DNA of 64,000 nt from an uncultured Planctomycetales bacterium. Its GTDB lineage: Bacteria > Planctomycetota > Planctomycetia > Pirellulales > S012-138. The stretch covers positions 14,344-78,343 of the forward strand of contig CALJLD010000004.1 of NCBI GenBank assembly GCA_937982665.1, read 5' to 3'. Positions within the stretch are counted from its first letter, which is position 1; each line of letters begins with the position of its first letter. The position numbers and the translations under genes were made by a program. The notes under the pieces were generated by a model. That model saw only the letters and a list, made by a program, of their open reading frames with translations. It made no database searches and had not been told where the DNA came from. Below, piece after piece: positions 42,307-50,203 of the stretch.

Positions 42307-43587
42307 ATGACCACTACGGCCCCTTCTCATTCGGCCCTTTCTCAGCCCATCAGCAAAGACAACGTCGCCGCGGCTTTGGATGCGGCCATGAATGCCAGCG
42401 GCGGCATCTTGCGGTTGGCCCCGGCTTGGGTGCCGCGCAGTTTCTTGCATCCCGGCAAGCGGCTGAAGCTTCGCCCTGAGGATTATTACGCTTACGGTGC
42501 GCACCGCGGCGGCATTGATGAACGCTGGTTTGCCAGCACCACGGAAGCCGCCAACGATGGCCGCCTGCCGGATGAAGGCTTGAGCTACATTGTCGCCAAT
42601 GGTGAACGCTTCTTGCTGTTGGATGCCGTTGCGGAATCGGGCGCGGCCATGATCGGCAGCAGCATGTTCGACAAGTACGGCAAGTGGCCTGTGTATTCCA
42701 AGTTCTTTGACAACATGGGGCCGATTCCCCATCACATGCACCAGGATCATGAGCATGCCGCGTTGACCGGACAGGAAGGCAAGCCGGAGAGCTACTACTT
42801 CCCACCGCAACTCAACAACGTGGACAACAACTTTGCTTACACCTTCATGGGCTTGGAGCCAGGCACAACCAAGGCCGATGTCCGCCGCTGCCTGGAACGG
42901 TGGAGCGAAGGTGACAATGGCATGCTTGATCTCTCTCGGGCGTATCGACTGCAGCGCGGCACGGGTTGGCTGATTCCGCCTGGCGTGCTGCATGCGCCTG
43001 GTTCTATGCTGACTTATGAGCCGCAATGGGGTTCGGATGTCTTCGGCATGTTCCAGTCTTTGGTCGAAGGTCGCGAAGTGCCTTGGTCCTTGTTGGTCAA
43101 AGATGTGCCGGAGGACAAGCACCAGGACTTGGACTTCATTGTTGATCAGCTTGATTGGGACAAGAACGTTGATACGCACTTCAAGCAAAACAACTTCATC
43201 GAACCCATCACGGCTGAAAGCGGCGAGGGTTTTGTTGATCGTTGGGTTGTCTATGGCCGCATTGACGGCGAGCAGTTGTTCAGCGCCAAGGAATTGACCG
43301 TGGCGCCCGGCGGCAAGTGCATAATCAAAGATCCCGGAGCCAGCGGTTGGATCACCGTTCAAGGACGTGGGCGAATGAGCCGCAGCGGAGCGACTGTCGA
43401 CATTGAAACGCCGGCGATGATTCGCTTTGGCGAGGAAACCAGCGATGAGGTCTTCATCACGTATGACGCGGCCACCGCTGGCGTCACCGTGGAAAACACC
43501 GGCAATGAAAACCTCGTCGGCCTGCGATACTTTGGGCCGGACGTGTTTGACGAATTGCCGAATGTGGGTGATCATCGGAAGTCCTAA
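42307..43587 (+). CDS. Cupin-domain protein resembling class I mannose-6-phosphate isomerases
   Basis: A 426-residue soluble protein. Seen: a metal-binding cupin motif GPIPHHMHQDHEHAALTGQE, the downstream GTGWLIPPGVLHAPGSMLTY that supplies the second histidine, and a C-terminal beta-rich domain (ELTVAPGGKCIIKDPGASGW). The organisation is like phosphomannose isomerase-type cupins, so a sugar or sugar-phosphate isomerase is a reasonable guess, but catalytic identity is not shown. ATG at 42307; a TTG frame start lies 22 codons upstream. It follows the ankyrin gene by about 150 bases on the same strand and may be co-regulated. Confidence 0.82.
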   Translation: MTTTAPSHSALSQPISKDNVAAALDAAMNASGGILRLAPAWVPRSFLHPGKRLKLRPEDYYAYGAHRGGIDERWFASTTEAANDGRLPDEGLSYIVANGERFLLLDAVAESGAAMIGSSMFDKYGKWPVYSKFFDNMGPIPHHMHQDHEHAALTGQEGKPESYYFPPQLNNVDNNFAYTFMGLEPGTTKADVRRCLERWSEGDNGMLDLSRAYRLQRGTGWLIPPGVLHAPGSMLTYEPQWGSDVFGMFQSLVEGREVPWSLLVKDVPEDKHQDLDFIVDQLDWDKNVDTHFKQNNFIEPITAESGEGFVDRWVVYGRIDGEQLFSAKELTVAPGGKCIIKDPGASGWITVQGRGRMSRSGATVDIETPAMIRFGEETSDEVFITYDAATAGVTVENTGNENLVGLRYFGPDVFDELPNVGDHRKS

Positions 43588-44283
43588 GCACGGCTTGGGA
43601 CCAAACGCGGCGTAGCATCCGTCGAATCGCTTGTTTCCCATGCGGTTTGCACAGGGCGAGACGCTACGAACGTGAGTTTCATGCGACGATGATCTCCGTT
43701 TGGAACGGATTTTCGCGCGTTCGCAACAGTTTCCAACGCGTTGGAACCTTTCCACGTGCGTCCGAAACGTTTTCCCGTGCGTTGGAAACGTTTTCCGTCG
43801 CGTTGGAAAAGTTTTTCCGTGCGTTGGAAAAGGTTTCCGATCCAGATGATCCAGCGTGCGAATATTTCCACGCATAAACGAATCGCAAACTCGGCGATTT
43901 GGGTAAGCCCTTTCTGGCTGTAGTTGTCGTTCATCTCTTGGCTTCCTCTTTGTTCCGCGCCGCTTTTGTTCTTGGCATCCGGCGCGATTCTTTCCGCGCA
44001 GCATGAATCACATGGCAAACCGCGCGTGCTTGCTGCGCACGTGACTGTTAGCCCGTCGCGCAGTTATGCGGCCGTACACTTCGCAACGTTCGGGAGCAGC
44101 ATTGCGCGGGAATTACACCAGCAGCGATGAATTCCCTGTGTTCGTGTCTGCTGGGAGCCACGTTCTCACGAAATGTGCGCAACGCCCAAGAGCGGAATGG
44201 CGATTCGCGACATTTTTTTAGAAATTTTTTTGCGAACTCCGCCACTGGAATCGCCACGAATTCGCATCGCCTACAATCATCGC
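43588..44283. other. Intergenic region with tandem GGAAAcGTTTTCC repeats
   Basis: About 700 bases after the cupin gene. The first third has the 21-base tandem repeats (43696-43842). The remainder has no recognisable gene; a TACAAT box at 44272 precedes the next small gene. An A/T-run TTTTTTAGAAATTTTTTTGCG lies near 44214-44234. Confidence 0.5.
43696..43842. repeat. Six to seven tandem ~21-bp units with internal GGAAAcGTTTTCC dyad
   Basis: Units read CGCGTTGGAACCTTTCCACG, GTGCGTCCGAAACGTTTTCC, GTGCGTTGGAAACGTTTTCC, GTCGCGTTGGAAAAGTTTTT, GTGCGTTGGAAAAGGTTTCC, with weaker units at the left end (TTTGGAACGGATTTTCGCG). Each unit carries an inverted GGAAAC/GTTTTCC. Unit length varies by one base, so no frame is kept throughout and coding is unlikely. 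There are no unique spacers, so it is not a CRISPR array. Confidence 0.72.
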
Positions 44284-44445
44284 ATGTCGGAAACCAATCC
44301 ATACGAGCCGCCGTCGGCACCTTTGGTGGGCAAGGAGAAAAGCAGCGCTCGCTGTTACTTGGGGCTAGCGTCAGCAATTTTCGCCGCGCTAAGTTTCGCT
44401 TGCGCCTCCGCGGCAATGACAGAGGCGGAGCCTGCGCTTGAGTGA
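44284..44445 (+). CDS. NPYEPPS-type mini membrane protein
   Basis: A 53-residue protein starting MSETNPYEPPSAPLVGKEK, followed by one hydrophobic segment (CYLGLASAIFAALSFACASA) and a short acidic end. The NPYEPPS start is a recurring N-terminus of small and larger planctomycete membrane proteins of unknown role. This copy is much shorter than the usual multi-helix versions, so it may be complete or a truncated remnant. No ribosome-binding site precedes the ATG; TACAAT at 44272 may give a leaderless transcript. Confidence 0.6.
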   Translation: MSETNPYEPPSAPLVGKEKSSARCYLGLASAIFAALSFACASAAMTEAEPALE

Positions 44446-44477
44446 GCGCCGATGAATAGTTGAATCACGCGCAATCG

Positions 44478-45218
44478 CTACTCATTCGCCGTTATCGCGC
44501 CTTCTGCCTGCATGCGGGGCACAACTTCCAGCGCGTTGAATTGCGCTGCGACTTCGATATCGGCGTGGTACTTCAAGCGAATCAGATTCTGGCCGCCGCG
44601 GCTCTCGCGGAGAACTTGCATCGCTTGCGTGCCGTCACCGTAGACGGACAGGGCGATTCGCGCTTCATCGTTTGTACTCCATGTGTTGCCCATTGTTTGG
44701 TCGCTTGCTGCCCCTTGAAGTTCGTTGGCAATTGCGCCTGCCGCGAAGACATCTTCAGCGGAAATATTTCCCTGGGTGCCTGCGCACAGGATGGAAACGT
44801 GTTGCGCGCTTTCCAGATACTTTGCAATTGCCGCAACGTTGTTGAGCGCGCCGATCAAGATGGCTTCCGCTTGGACCGCGCGGGCGATTGCGCGGGTGCC
44901 GTTGGTGGTGGTGAAGACGATGGTCTTTCCGCCGACAGTTTCCGCGCGATAGTCACGCGGGGAATTGCCCAGGTCAAAACCATCGATGCGGATGCCTTCG
45001 CGTTCGCCGCCGAGCAGGACTTCACCAGAGTCGAACTTTTCGGCGGTTGCCCTGGCTTGAGCGATGTCTTCGCGGGGGATGATCTGCTTAGCGCCGGCGA
45101 CTAGTGCATGGCAGATGGTGGTGGTTGCCCTGAGGACATCGATCACAACAACGTGACGCCCGGCGAGTTCGTCAGGCGCAACATGCGAAGGCAGCAGGTG
45201 AACGTTGAGTGTTCTCAC
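44478..45218 (-). CDS. comB: 2-phosphosulfolactate phosphatase ComB-like
   Basis: A 246-residue Mg-dependent phosphatase family protein. Seen: VVVIDVLRATTTICHALVAG, VLLGGEREGIRIDGFDLGNS, TIVFTTTNGTRAIARAVQAE, and ILCAGTQGNISAEDVFAAGA, which are the ComB signature blocks. ComB hydrolyses 2-phospho-3-sulfolactate to 3-sulfolactate, an intermediate of coenzyme M in methanogens and of sulfolactate in bacteria. No comA or comC is adjacent. The start is GTG at 45218. It lies 30 bases after the zinc-ribbon gene and is the last gene of the hslV-hslU-zinc-ribbon-comB run. Confidence 0.9.
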   Translation of the reverse strand: MRTLNVHLLPSHVAPDELAGRHVVVIDVLRATTTICHALVAGAKQIIPREDIAQARATAEKFDSGEVLLGGEREGIRIDGFDLGNSPRDYRAETVGGKTIVFTTTNGTRAIARAVQAEAILIGALNNVAAIAKYLESAQHVSILCAGTQGNISAEDVFAAGAIANELQGAASDQTMGNTWSTNDEARIALSVYGDGTQAMQVLRESRGGQNLIRLKYHADIEVAAQFNALEVVPRMQAEGAITANE

Positions 45219-45248
45219 GAATTCGGCCTGACGCGGTAGATGGACGGA

Positions 45249-46220
45249 TCAACGGCCGAAGATGAGCGCGAGAATCAAGGTCAACAGGATCACGACAAGC
45301 AGCCCACCGCCGATTGCCGCGAGAATCTTTAGCACGGAAGTGGGAGCTGAGCCGGTCACACGGCCGGACTGACCGTTGACCAGCATGCGGTAGACCTTGT
45401 TCTTGTATCGATACGCCATGATCCAGACGGGCAGCAGCACCGGAACGCTGGACATGCCTTCGATCTTGACGTTGACGTTGACGTTGCGGCTGCGGCCGGG
45501 GACATACAGGGCATCGCAGTGTTTGCGTTCGCGTTCTTCTATGCCGGCGCGGGCGAGCGGTCGGGCGTACTTCCGCTGCAAGCCGAACTCTTCCACGCTG
45601 GCAAACTGCAAATCAACTTCCGCCGGCGGTTTGCCCTGCGAGAGATCATAAGGGCAGATGCTGGCGGTTTCCGCAGGAGTGAGCGCGCCGCTGGCACCAA
45701 CCAACAGCCCTTTGTGTTGTCCGCGATGTTCGCCGGCCATGGGACACCAATCGCCTCGGGCGAAGGCGGGCGTGCGATTGGTATCGGCCGTCCAGTAGGT
45801 ATGGGTCTCGGCTTCAAAGACCCAATACGGAACATAGACAGGCCGCGTGGTGACGAGCATGGCGTTTTCCGAGAGATCGCCGGGCCGCCACATGCCCTGG
45901 CCGAGCCATTTGCGCATGGCGGCGATGGCGTCATGCTGCGACACGGTCATTGGTATCACAAATTCCGGCGCGAGAACCTTGGCGTCCTTCTGCTCTTCCA
46001 GTTGGACGGATCCGCAGAAGGGACACGCCAAGGCCTGATCCTTGGCGCTGTAGCTCATGGATGCGCCGCAGCCGGAGCATTGGAAATTGTGCGTGGCCCC
46101 GCGAGAGTGCAAAGCGTGTACGTCGCCGCGTTCGGGCGCTTCGGTGCCGCAGTTCGCGCAGAACAAGTCCTCTTCATCCAGCATGCCGCGGCAAACCTGG
46201 CAGCGTGTGATGGTGGACAT
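45249..46220 (-). CDS. Double zinc-ribbon membrane protein
   Basis: A 323-residue protein. Two zinc ribbons: C7-x2-C10 with C21-x2-C24, and C48-x2-C51 with C66-x2-C69. The middle region has VYVPYWVFEAETHTYWTAD and VPVLLPVWIMAYRYKNKVYR, typical of bacterial zinc-ribbon proteins distantly like TFIIB or PriA ribbons in databases. A C-terminal membrane segment (about 295-322) is followed by GR only. The ribbons are presumably cytoplasmic. ATG at 46220. It follows hslU by 39 bases, so it is in the same operon. The function is unknown. Confidence 0.82.
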   Translation of the reverse strand: MSTITRCQVCRGMLDEEDLFCANCGTEAPERGDVHALHSRGATHNFQCSGCGASMSYSAKDQALACPFCGSVQLEEQKDAKVLAPEFVIPMTVSQHDAIAAMRKWLGQGMWRPGDLSENAMLVTTRPVYVPYWVFEAETHTYWTADTNRTPAFARGDWCPMAGEHRGQHKGLLVGASGALTPAETASICPYDLSQGKPPAEVDLQFASVEEFGLQRKYARPLARAGIEERERKHCDALYVPGRSRNVNVNVKIEGMSSVPVLLPVWIMAYRYKNKVYRMLVNGQSGRVTGSAPTSVLKILAAIGGGLLVVILLTLILALIFGR

Positions 46221-46259
46221 GGGCTTTTGTTGGCGAGAGGAGGCTTGTGGATTGCCGGC

Positions 46260-47597
46260 TTACAGAATGAAGCGGCTGAGGTCTTCGTCCTCGGCAACTT
46301 CTGCGAGCCGTTCTTTGACGTAGCCGGCGTTGATGATGACTTTGCCGGTCTTCATATCGGGCGCTTCAAACGAGAGTTCTTCCAGCAGCCGTTCCATGAT
46401 GGTATAGAGCCGACGCGCGCCGATATTTTGTGTTGTCTGGTTCACGCGGAAAGCGAAGTCCGCCAGCGAATCGATCCCGTCCTCGGCGAACTCCAGCTTG
46501 ACGCCTTCCACATTTAAGAGCGCCGCATATTGTTTTGTCAGCGCGTTCTTGGGTTCGGTGAGAATTCGCTTGAAGTCATCCTGCGTCAGGTCCGTCAGTT
46601 CCACGCGAATGGGGAAGCGGCCTTGCAGTTCCGGCATCAGTTCGGCAGGACGGGCTCGATGGAAAGCGCCAGCGGCGACAAACAAGATATGGTCCGTCTT
46701 GATGTAGCCATACTTGGTTTGAATGGTGGTGCCTTCCACGATGGGCAGCAAATCTCGTTGCACGCCTTGGCGAGAGACATCGGCACCTTTTCCGTCGCTG
46801 GCGACGACCTTATCGATCTCGTCGATAAAGATGATGCCGTATTCTTGGGCGAGGTCGATGGCCGCGTTGTGGACCTTCTCCTTGTTAATCAGGTTTTCTG
46901 ACTCTTCCTCGAACAGCACCTTGCGGGCATCCGCGACAGTCATCTCGCGTTTGGAACTTTGCTTGGGGACAAACTTCTCCAGCATGCCCTGCAGATCAAA
47001 GTCCATTTGTTCCATGCCAACTCCGGTGAGCATCATCGGCACGGCGCGCTGCTCAACGGTGAGCTCCACCTTGCGTTGTTCCAGTTCGCCGGCCACGAGC
47101 ATGGCTCGCATCTTTTCGCGAGTGCGTTCTTGGCGTTGCCGTTGCTCGTTGTCTTCGTCCTGCACGGCATAAGCGGCAGGCGGCGCGGGAGCGAGCAGGT
47201 CCAGCAGGCGATCATTGACGCGCTTCTCCGCTTCTTCCTCAACGTTCTTTCGTTCGGACTCTAAGACGAGATTGATGGCGTTGTCGACGAGTTCACGGAC
47301 CATGCTTTCGACATCGCGACCGTAGTAGCCAACTTCCGTGTACTTGGTGGCTTCGACCTTAATAAAGGGAGCGCCGGTCAACTTGGCCAAGCGGCGAGCG
47401 ATCTCCGTCTTGCCCACGCCGGTGGGACCAATCATGAGAATGTTCTTGGGGGCGACCTCGCCTTGCATCTCGTCAGCAAGTTGCTTTCTTCGCCAACGAT
47501 TGCGGAGCGCGATCGCGACGGCACGCTTGGCGTCGTGCTGGCCAACAATATGACGGTCGAGCTCGGCAACGATCTCGCGTGGTGTCAGGTCGTGCAC
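46260..47597 (-). CDS. hslU: ATP-dependent protease ATPase subunit HslU
   Basis: A 445-residue AAA+ unfoldase that feeds the HslV peptidase. Seen: [20 protein letters not shown], Walker A G57-P-T-G-V-G-K-T64, [20 protein letters not shown], Walker [11 protein letters not shown], sensor region [20 protein letters not shown], and the C-terminal tail DLSRFIL that inserts into HslV. The I-domain (about 110-230) is present. The start is GTG at 47597, which overlaps the 3' end of hslV by 13 bases, indicating translational coupling. Confidence 0.97.
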   Translation of the reverse strand: MHDLTPREIVAELDRHIVGQHDAKRAVAIALRNRWRRKQLADEMQGEVAPKNILMIGPTGVGKTEIARRLAKLTGAPFIKVEATKYTEVGYYGRDVESMVRELVDNAINLVLESERKNVEEEAEKRVNDRLLDLLAPAPPAAYAVQDEDNEQRQRQERTREKMRAMLVAGELEQRKVELTVEQRAVPMMLTGVGMEQMDFDLQGMLEKFVPKQSSKREMTVADARKVLFEEESENLINKEKVHNAAIDLAQEYGIIFIDEIDKVVASDGKGADVSRQGVQRDLLPIVEGTTIQTKYGYIKTDHILFVAAGAFHRARPAELMPELQGRFPIRVELTDLTQDDFKRILTEPKNALTKQYAALLNVEGVKLEFAEDGIDSLADFAFRVNQTTQNIGARRLYTIMERLLEELSFEAPDMKTGKVIINAGYVKERLAEVAEDEDLSRFIL

Positions 47598-48127
47598 TCA
47601 AGTTCCTCCACAACGATCTTGCCGTTGGTGTAGATGTCGATCTCGGCGGCGATGCTCAAAGACTCGCGAACGATTTCCGCGGCCGTCAGTGACGAATGAT
47701 TAACGAGTGCCCGGGCGGCTGCAACCGCGTAGTTTCCGCCGGAGCCAATTCCCAGGATGCCGTCGGTGGGTTGAATGACGTCGCCGGTTCCGCTGATCAG
47801 CAAAGTGTTCTTGGCATCGATCACCGTCAGCAATGCTTCCAGCCGTCGCAGCGCGCGGTCGGTGCGCCAATCTTTGGCGAGTTCCGTGGCGGCACGCGGC
47901 ATATTGCCTGGAAAATCTTTCAACTTGGCTTCAAATCGCTCCAGCAGCGCGAAGGCATCCGCACTTGCGCCGGCAAATCCCGTGATTACTTTCCCATCAA
48001 TCAGCGAGCGGATTTTACCGGCGTCTGCCTTCATGATGGCGTTGCCCAAAGTTACTTGCCCGTCGCCACCTATGGCGACCCGACCGTTGTGCCGCACGGT
48101 GAGAATTGTGGTGTGATGGATTTTCAT
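47585..48127 (-). CDS. hslV: ATP-dependent protease peptidase subunit HslV
   Basis: A 180-residue proteasome-like Ntn hydrolase. The catalytic threonine is T6 ([15 protein letters not shown]), so a five-residue propeptide must be removed, unlike E. coli HslV where only Met is removed. Further blocks: [81 protein letters not shown] at 48127. In-frame sequence upstream is not conserved. First gene of the run hslV-hslU-zinc ribbon-comB. Confidence 0.96.
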   Translation of the reverse strand: MKIHHTTILTVRHNGRVAIGGDGQVTLGNAIMKADAGKIRSLIDGKVITGFAGASADAFALLERFEAKLKDFPGNMPRAATELAKDWRTDRALRRLEALLTVIDAKNTLLISGTGDVIQPTDGILGIGSGGNYAVAAARALVNHSSLTAAEIVRESLSIAAEIDIYTNGKIVVEELECTT

Positions 48128-49205
48128 GCTGGCGTTTTTTCTGTTGGGCCGCGGTGATTTGTCAGCCGGCCGCCAGGAAGCGATCAGCATTGGGCGCGAG
48201 GTTTGCGTCCCTGGGGTATTCGAGTGGCAAACGGCCAGCTTGCGAATCAATCAAGATCGCCTGATCTTGGATCGATCGTTCACCGGGATGAAGTGCCTGC
48301 CACTAGTCAGTAATATCGCGAAAACCGGCGTTCCGGCCAGGGGTGTGGCAGGGGCAAGATTGCACGAAACCCCGCGTAGGCTTGACTTTCTGACCATCCC
48401 ATATACGCTGAAATCTGGTTTTTCGGGCGAGAAGTTCAATGATGAACTTCCGGGCGTCCGGGAAATCGTTTGGGCCAGCCAACCGTACCCCATTTGCTTT
48501 TCAGGGAAGATCGTTGTCGCAACGCCACAAATGGCGCTGCTGGTTATGTTACGGAAGGCAGTCTTGCAAAAAGACTGAGGAGGAGCAGGCGGGCAACCGC
48601 AAATGTCAACGAGTCCTTGAATAGCGGTCTTCCCAACTTGGTATCGCTTTGCTGATTGGCAACTCCCTGGCGCTTGGGCGTCACGTTTGTCGTTTGCTTA
48701 TGCGCTGCCATGGTTGCTGCTCTCGGGATGACACCTTAACCAGTGTCGTAAGGAGCAGTTGGGGCCCCTACAAGTTGCCAATCTTCGCCCAATAAACATC
48801 CCCAATCCCATTGCGCTTCCGGAGTGCGCGCGTCGCCACGGGCGAGCATGCCAGGCATCTCCGAGCAAGAGTCACTTCAAATTCCATTTCACAAGACGCG
48901 TGGCCAGGAATCCCGCAGAGATTGTGAGTACGACACCGCGAAGTCTTCGCCTTAAGAATATGGCCACGGATTGCTCCGGCCATTTCCATCAGGCGGTGCG
49001 GCGCAGACCAAAAAGCTTCGGCAATCAGCGCGCCTGCAAATTGCGGCTGTTGTTGCTTGCCGCTTTTGGTTCCCAATCCCTGTAGGCATTCGTTACCAGG
49101 TTTTCTTTGCGAACAGAATTGATGGCATCGACCAATATCCAATCCGGCCGCCGCAATATCTCAAGAGGTGATGCGCAACCCAAAGCAGCACCGCAAGGGA
49201 TCCCC
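48128..49205. other. Long divergent intergenic region between hslV and the exosortase cluster
   Basis: About 1.1 kb. Open frames here are short, overlap each other on both strands and match no family I know. It must hold the promoters of hslV (minus) and of the exopolysaccharide cluster (plus). A sigma-54-like TGGCCACGGATTGC at 48961 has the wrong spacing by one base. No riboswitch-like or tRNA-like structure was recognised. Confidence 0.5.
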
Positions 49206-50123
49206 ATGCGCGAGCTGAACAGGCACCAGCGCACATTGATGGTCGGCGGCGCGGTTGTCTTGCTGCTGGCGTTTATCTGGTCATATGCGCCAACTTTGGC
49301 GGGCTTGTTTGAAATCTGGTCCAACGAAGCGGACTATTCGCACGGGTTCTTCGTGATTCCGTTGGCGGCGTTCTTCCTGTGGCTGCGGCGTGACCGTATG
49401 CCTTTGGATCACCCCATGGCGCCATCGGTCGTCGCGATTGGACTGTTGGTTTTTGCGCTCGCCCTGCGATTGGTTGGGGTTTTGCTTTACATCGCGCCGC
49501 TGGATGCGTTGACCATTCCGATATGGCTGGCCGGTTCCATCTGGCTGCTATGCGGATTGCGGTGGATGTTGTGGACGCTGCCGGCGGTTGCGTTCCTGTT
49601 TTTCATGGCGCCGCTTCCGTATTCGATTGAAAGCCAACTCAGCTTTCCGCTGCAAAGCGTGGCAACAACCGTCAGTGCCTGGATGTTGCAGGTTGTGGGC
49701 CAGCCGGCGGTGACCATGGGCAATGTCATTGTTCTGGATGACAACGTGCTCAACGTGGAAGAGGCCTGCTCCGGACTGCGAATGTTCTTGGGCATCTCCG
49801 CTTTGGCCGCCGCGTATTGCATTGTGATGCGGCGACCCTGGTGGGAGAAAGCGATTGTTGTCGCCAGCGTGTTGCCCATTGCGGTGGTCTCCAACTCGCT
49901 GCGAATCGCCGGGACTGGCCTGTGTTATCAGTACTTCGGCGAAGAGTCATCCAAGCAGTTGATTCACGATTCGGCCGGCTTCTTCGTGATCTTTGTCGCC
50001 GCGGCAATGATGGGCGCCTTGGTTTGGTATTTGAAGCGAGTGTTTGTGGAAGTGGAGTCCGTGGAAATCCGGACCATCTTGCACGCGGCCAAAGACGTGC
50101 GCAAGAAGAAGGCCAAAGCGTGA
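49206..50123 (+). CDS. Exosortase (XrtA-like membrane transpeptidase)
   Basis: A 305-residue protein with eight or so membrane helices. The exosortase catalytic triad is complete: C188 (EEACSGLRMFLGI), R233 (SNSLRIAGTG) and H254 (IHDSAGFFVIF). An early ADYSHGFFVIPLAAFFLWLR is also typical. Exosortases recognise C-terminal PEP-CTERM-like signals, cleave, and attach or release proteins at the outer envelope. The ATG at 49206 follows AAGGGA by five bases; an in-frame ATG at 49122 lacks a ribosome-binding site. No EpsI domain is fused. It heads the exopolysaccharide cluster, with the Wzc-like gene 80 bases on. Confidence 0.94.
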   Translation: MRELNRHQRTLMVGGAVVLLLAFIWSYAPTLAGLFEIWSNEADYSHGFFVIPLAAFFLWLRRDRMPLDHPMAPSVVAIGLLVFALALRLVGVLLYIAPLDALTIPIWLAGSIWLLCGLRWMLWTLPAVAFLFFMAPLPYSIESQLSFPLQSVATTVSAWMLQVVGQPAVTMGNVIVLDDNVLNVEEACSGLRMFLGISALAAAYCIVMRRPWWEKAIVVASVLPIAVVSNSLRIAGTGLCYQYFGEESSKQLIHDSAGFFVIFVAAAMMGALVWYLKRVFVEVESVEIRTILHAAKDVRKKKAKA

Positions 50124-50203
50124 GAAACAAGTCAGCACAGGGAGCGTGTTCCTGGAGCCAACCCCAAAGACAGCGAAGATTACAACACAGCGAATAGGGA
50201 TCG

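Noticed and set aside
43696..43842. Possible CRISPR array
   Set aside because: Units are tandem with no unique spacers, vary by a base in length, and no cas gene is nearby.
41035..44004. Nearly 3 kb open frame on the minus strand continuing upstream of tetR
   Set aside because: It is antisense to the ankyrin and cupin genes, which have family motifs, a Tat signal and a ribosome-binding site. Its translation is Arg/His/Gln-rich with no domain. Long antisense frames are common in GC-rich coding DNA.
48128..48578. Small plus-strand open frame in the hslV-exosortase gap
   Set aside because: No family, ribosome-binding site or signal peptide was recognised, and codon usage is unlike the neighbours.
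48961..48974. Sigma-54-like site TGGCCACGGATTGC upstream of the exosortase cluster
   Set aside because: GG and GC are separated by nine bases where the sigma-54 consensus needs ten.
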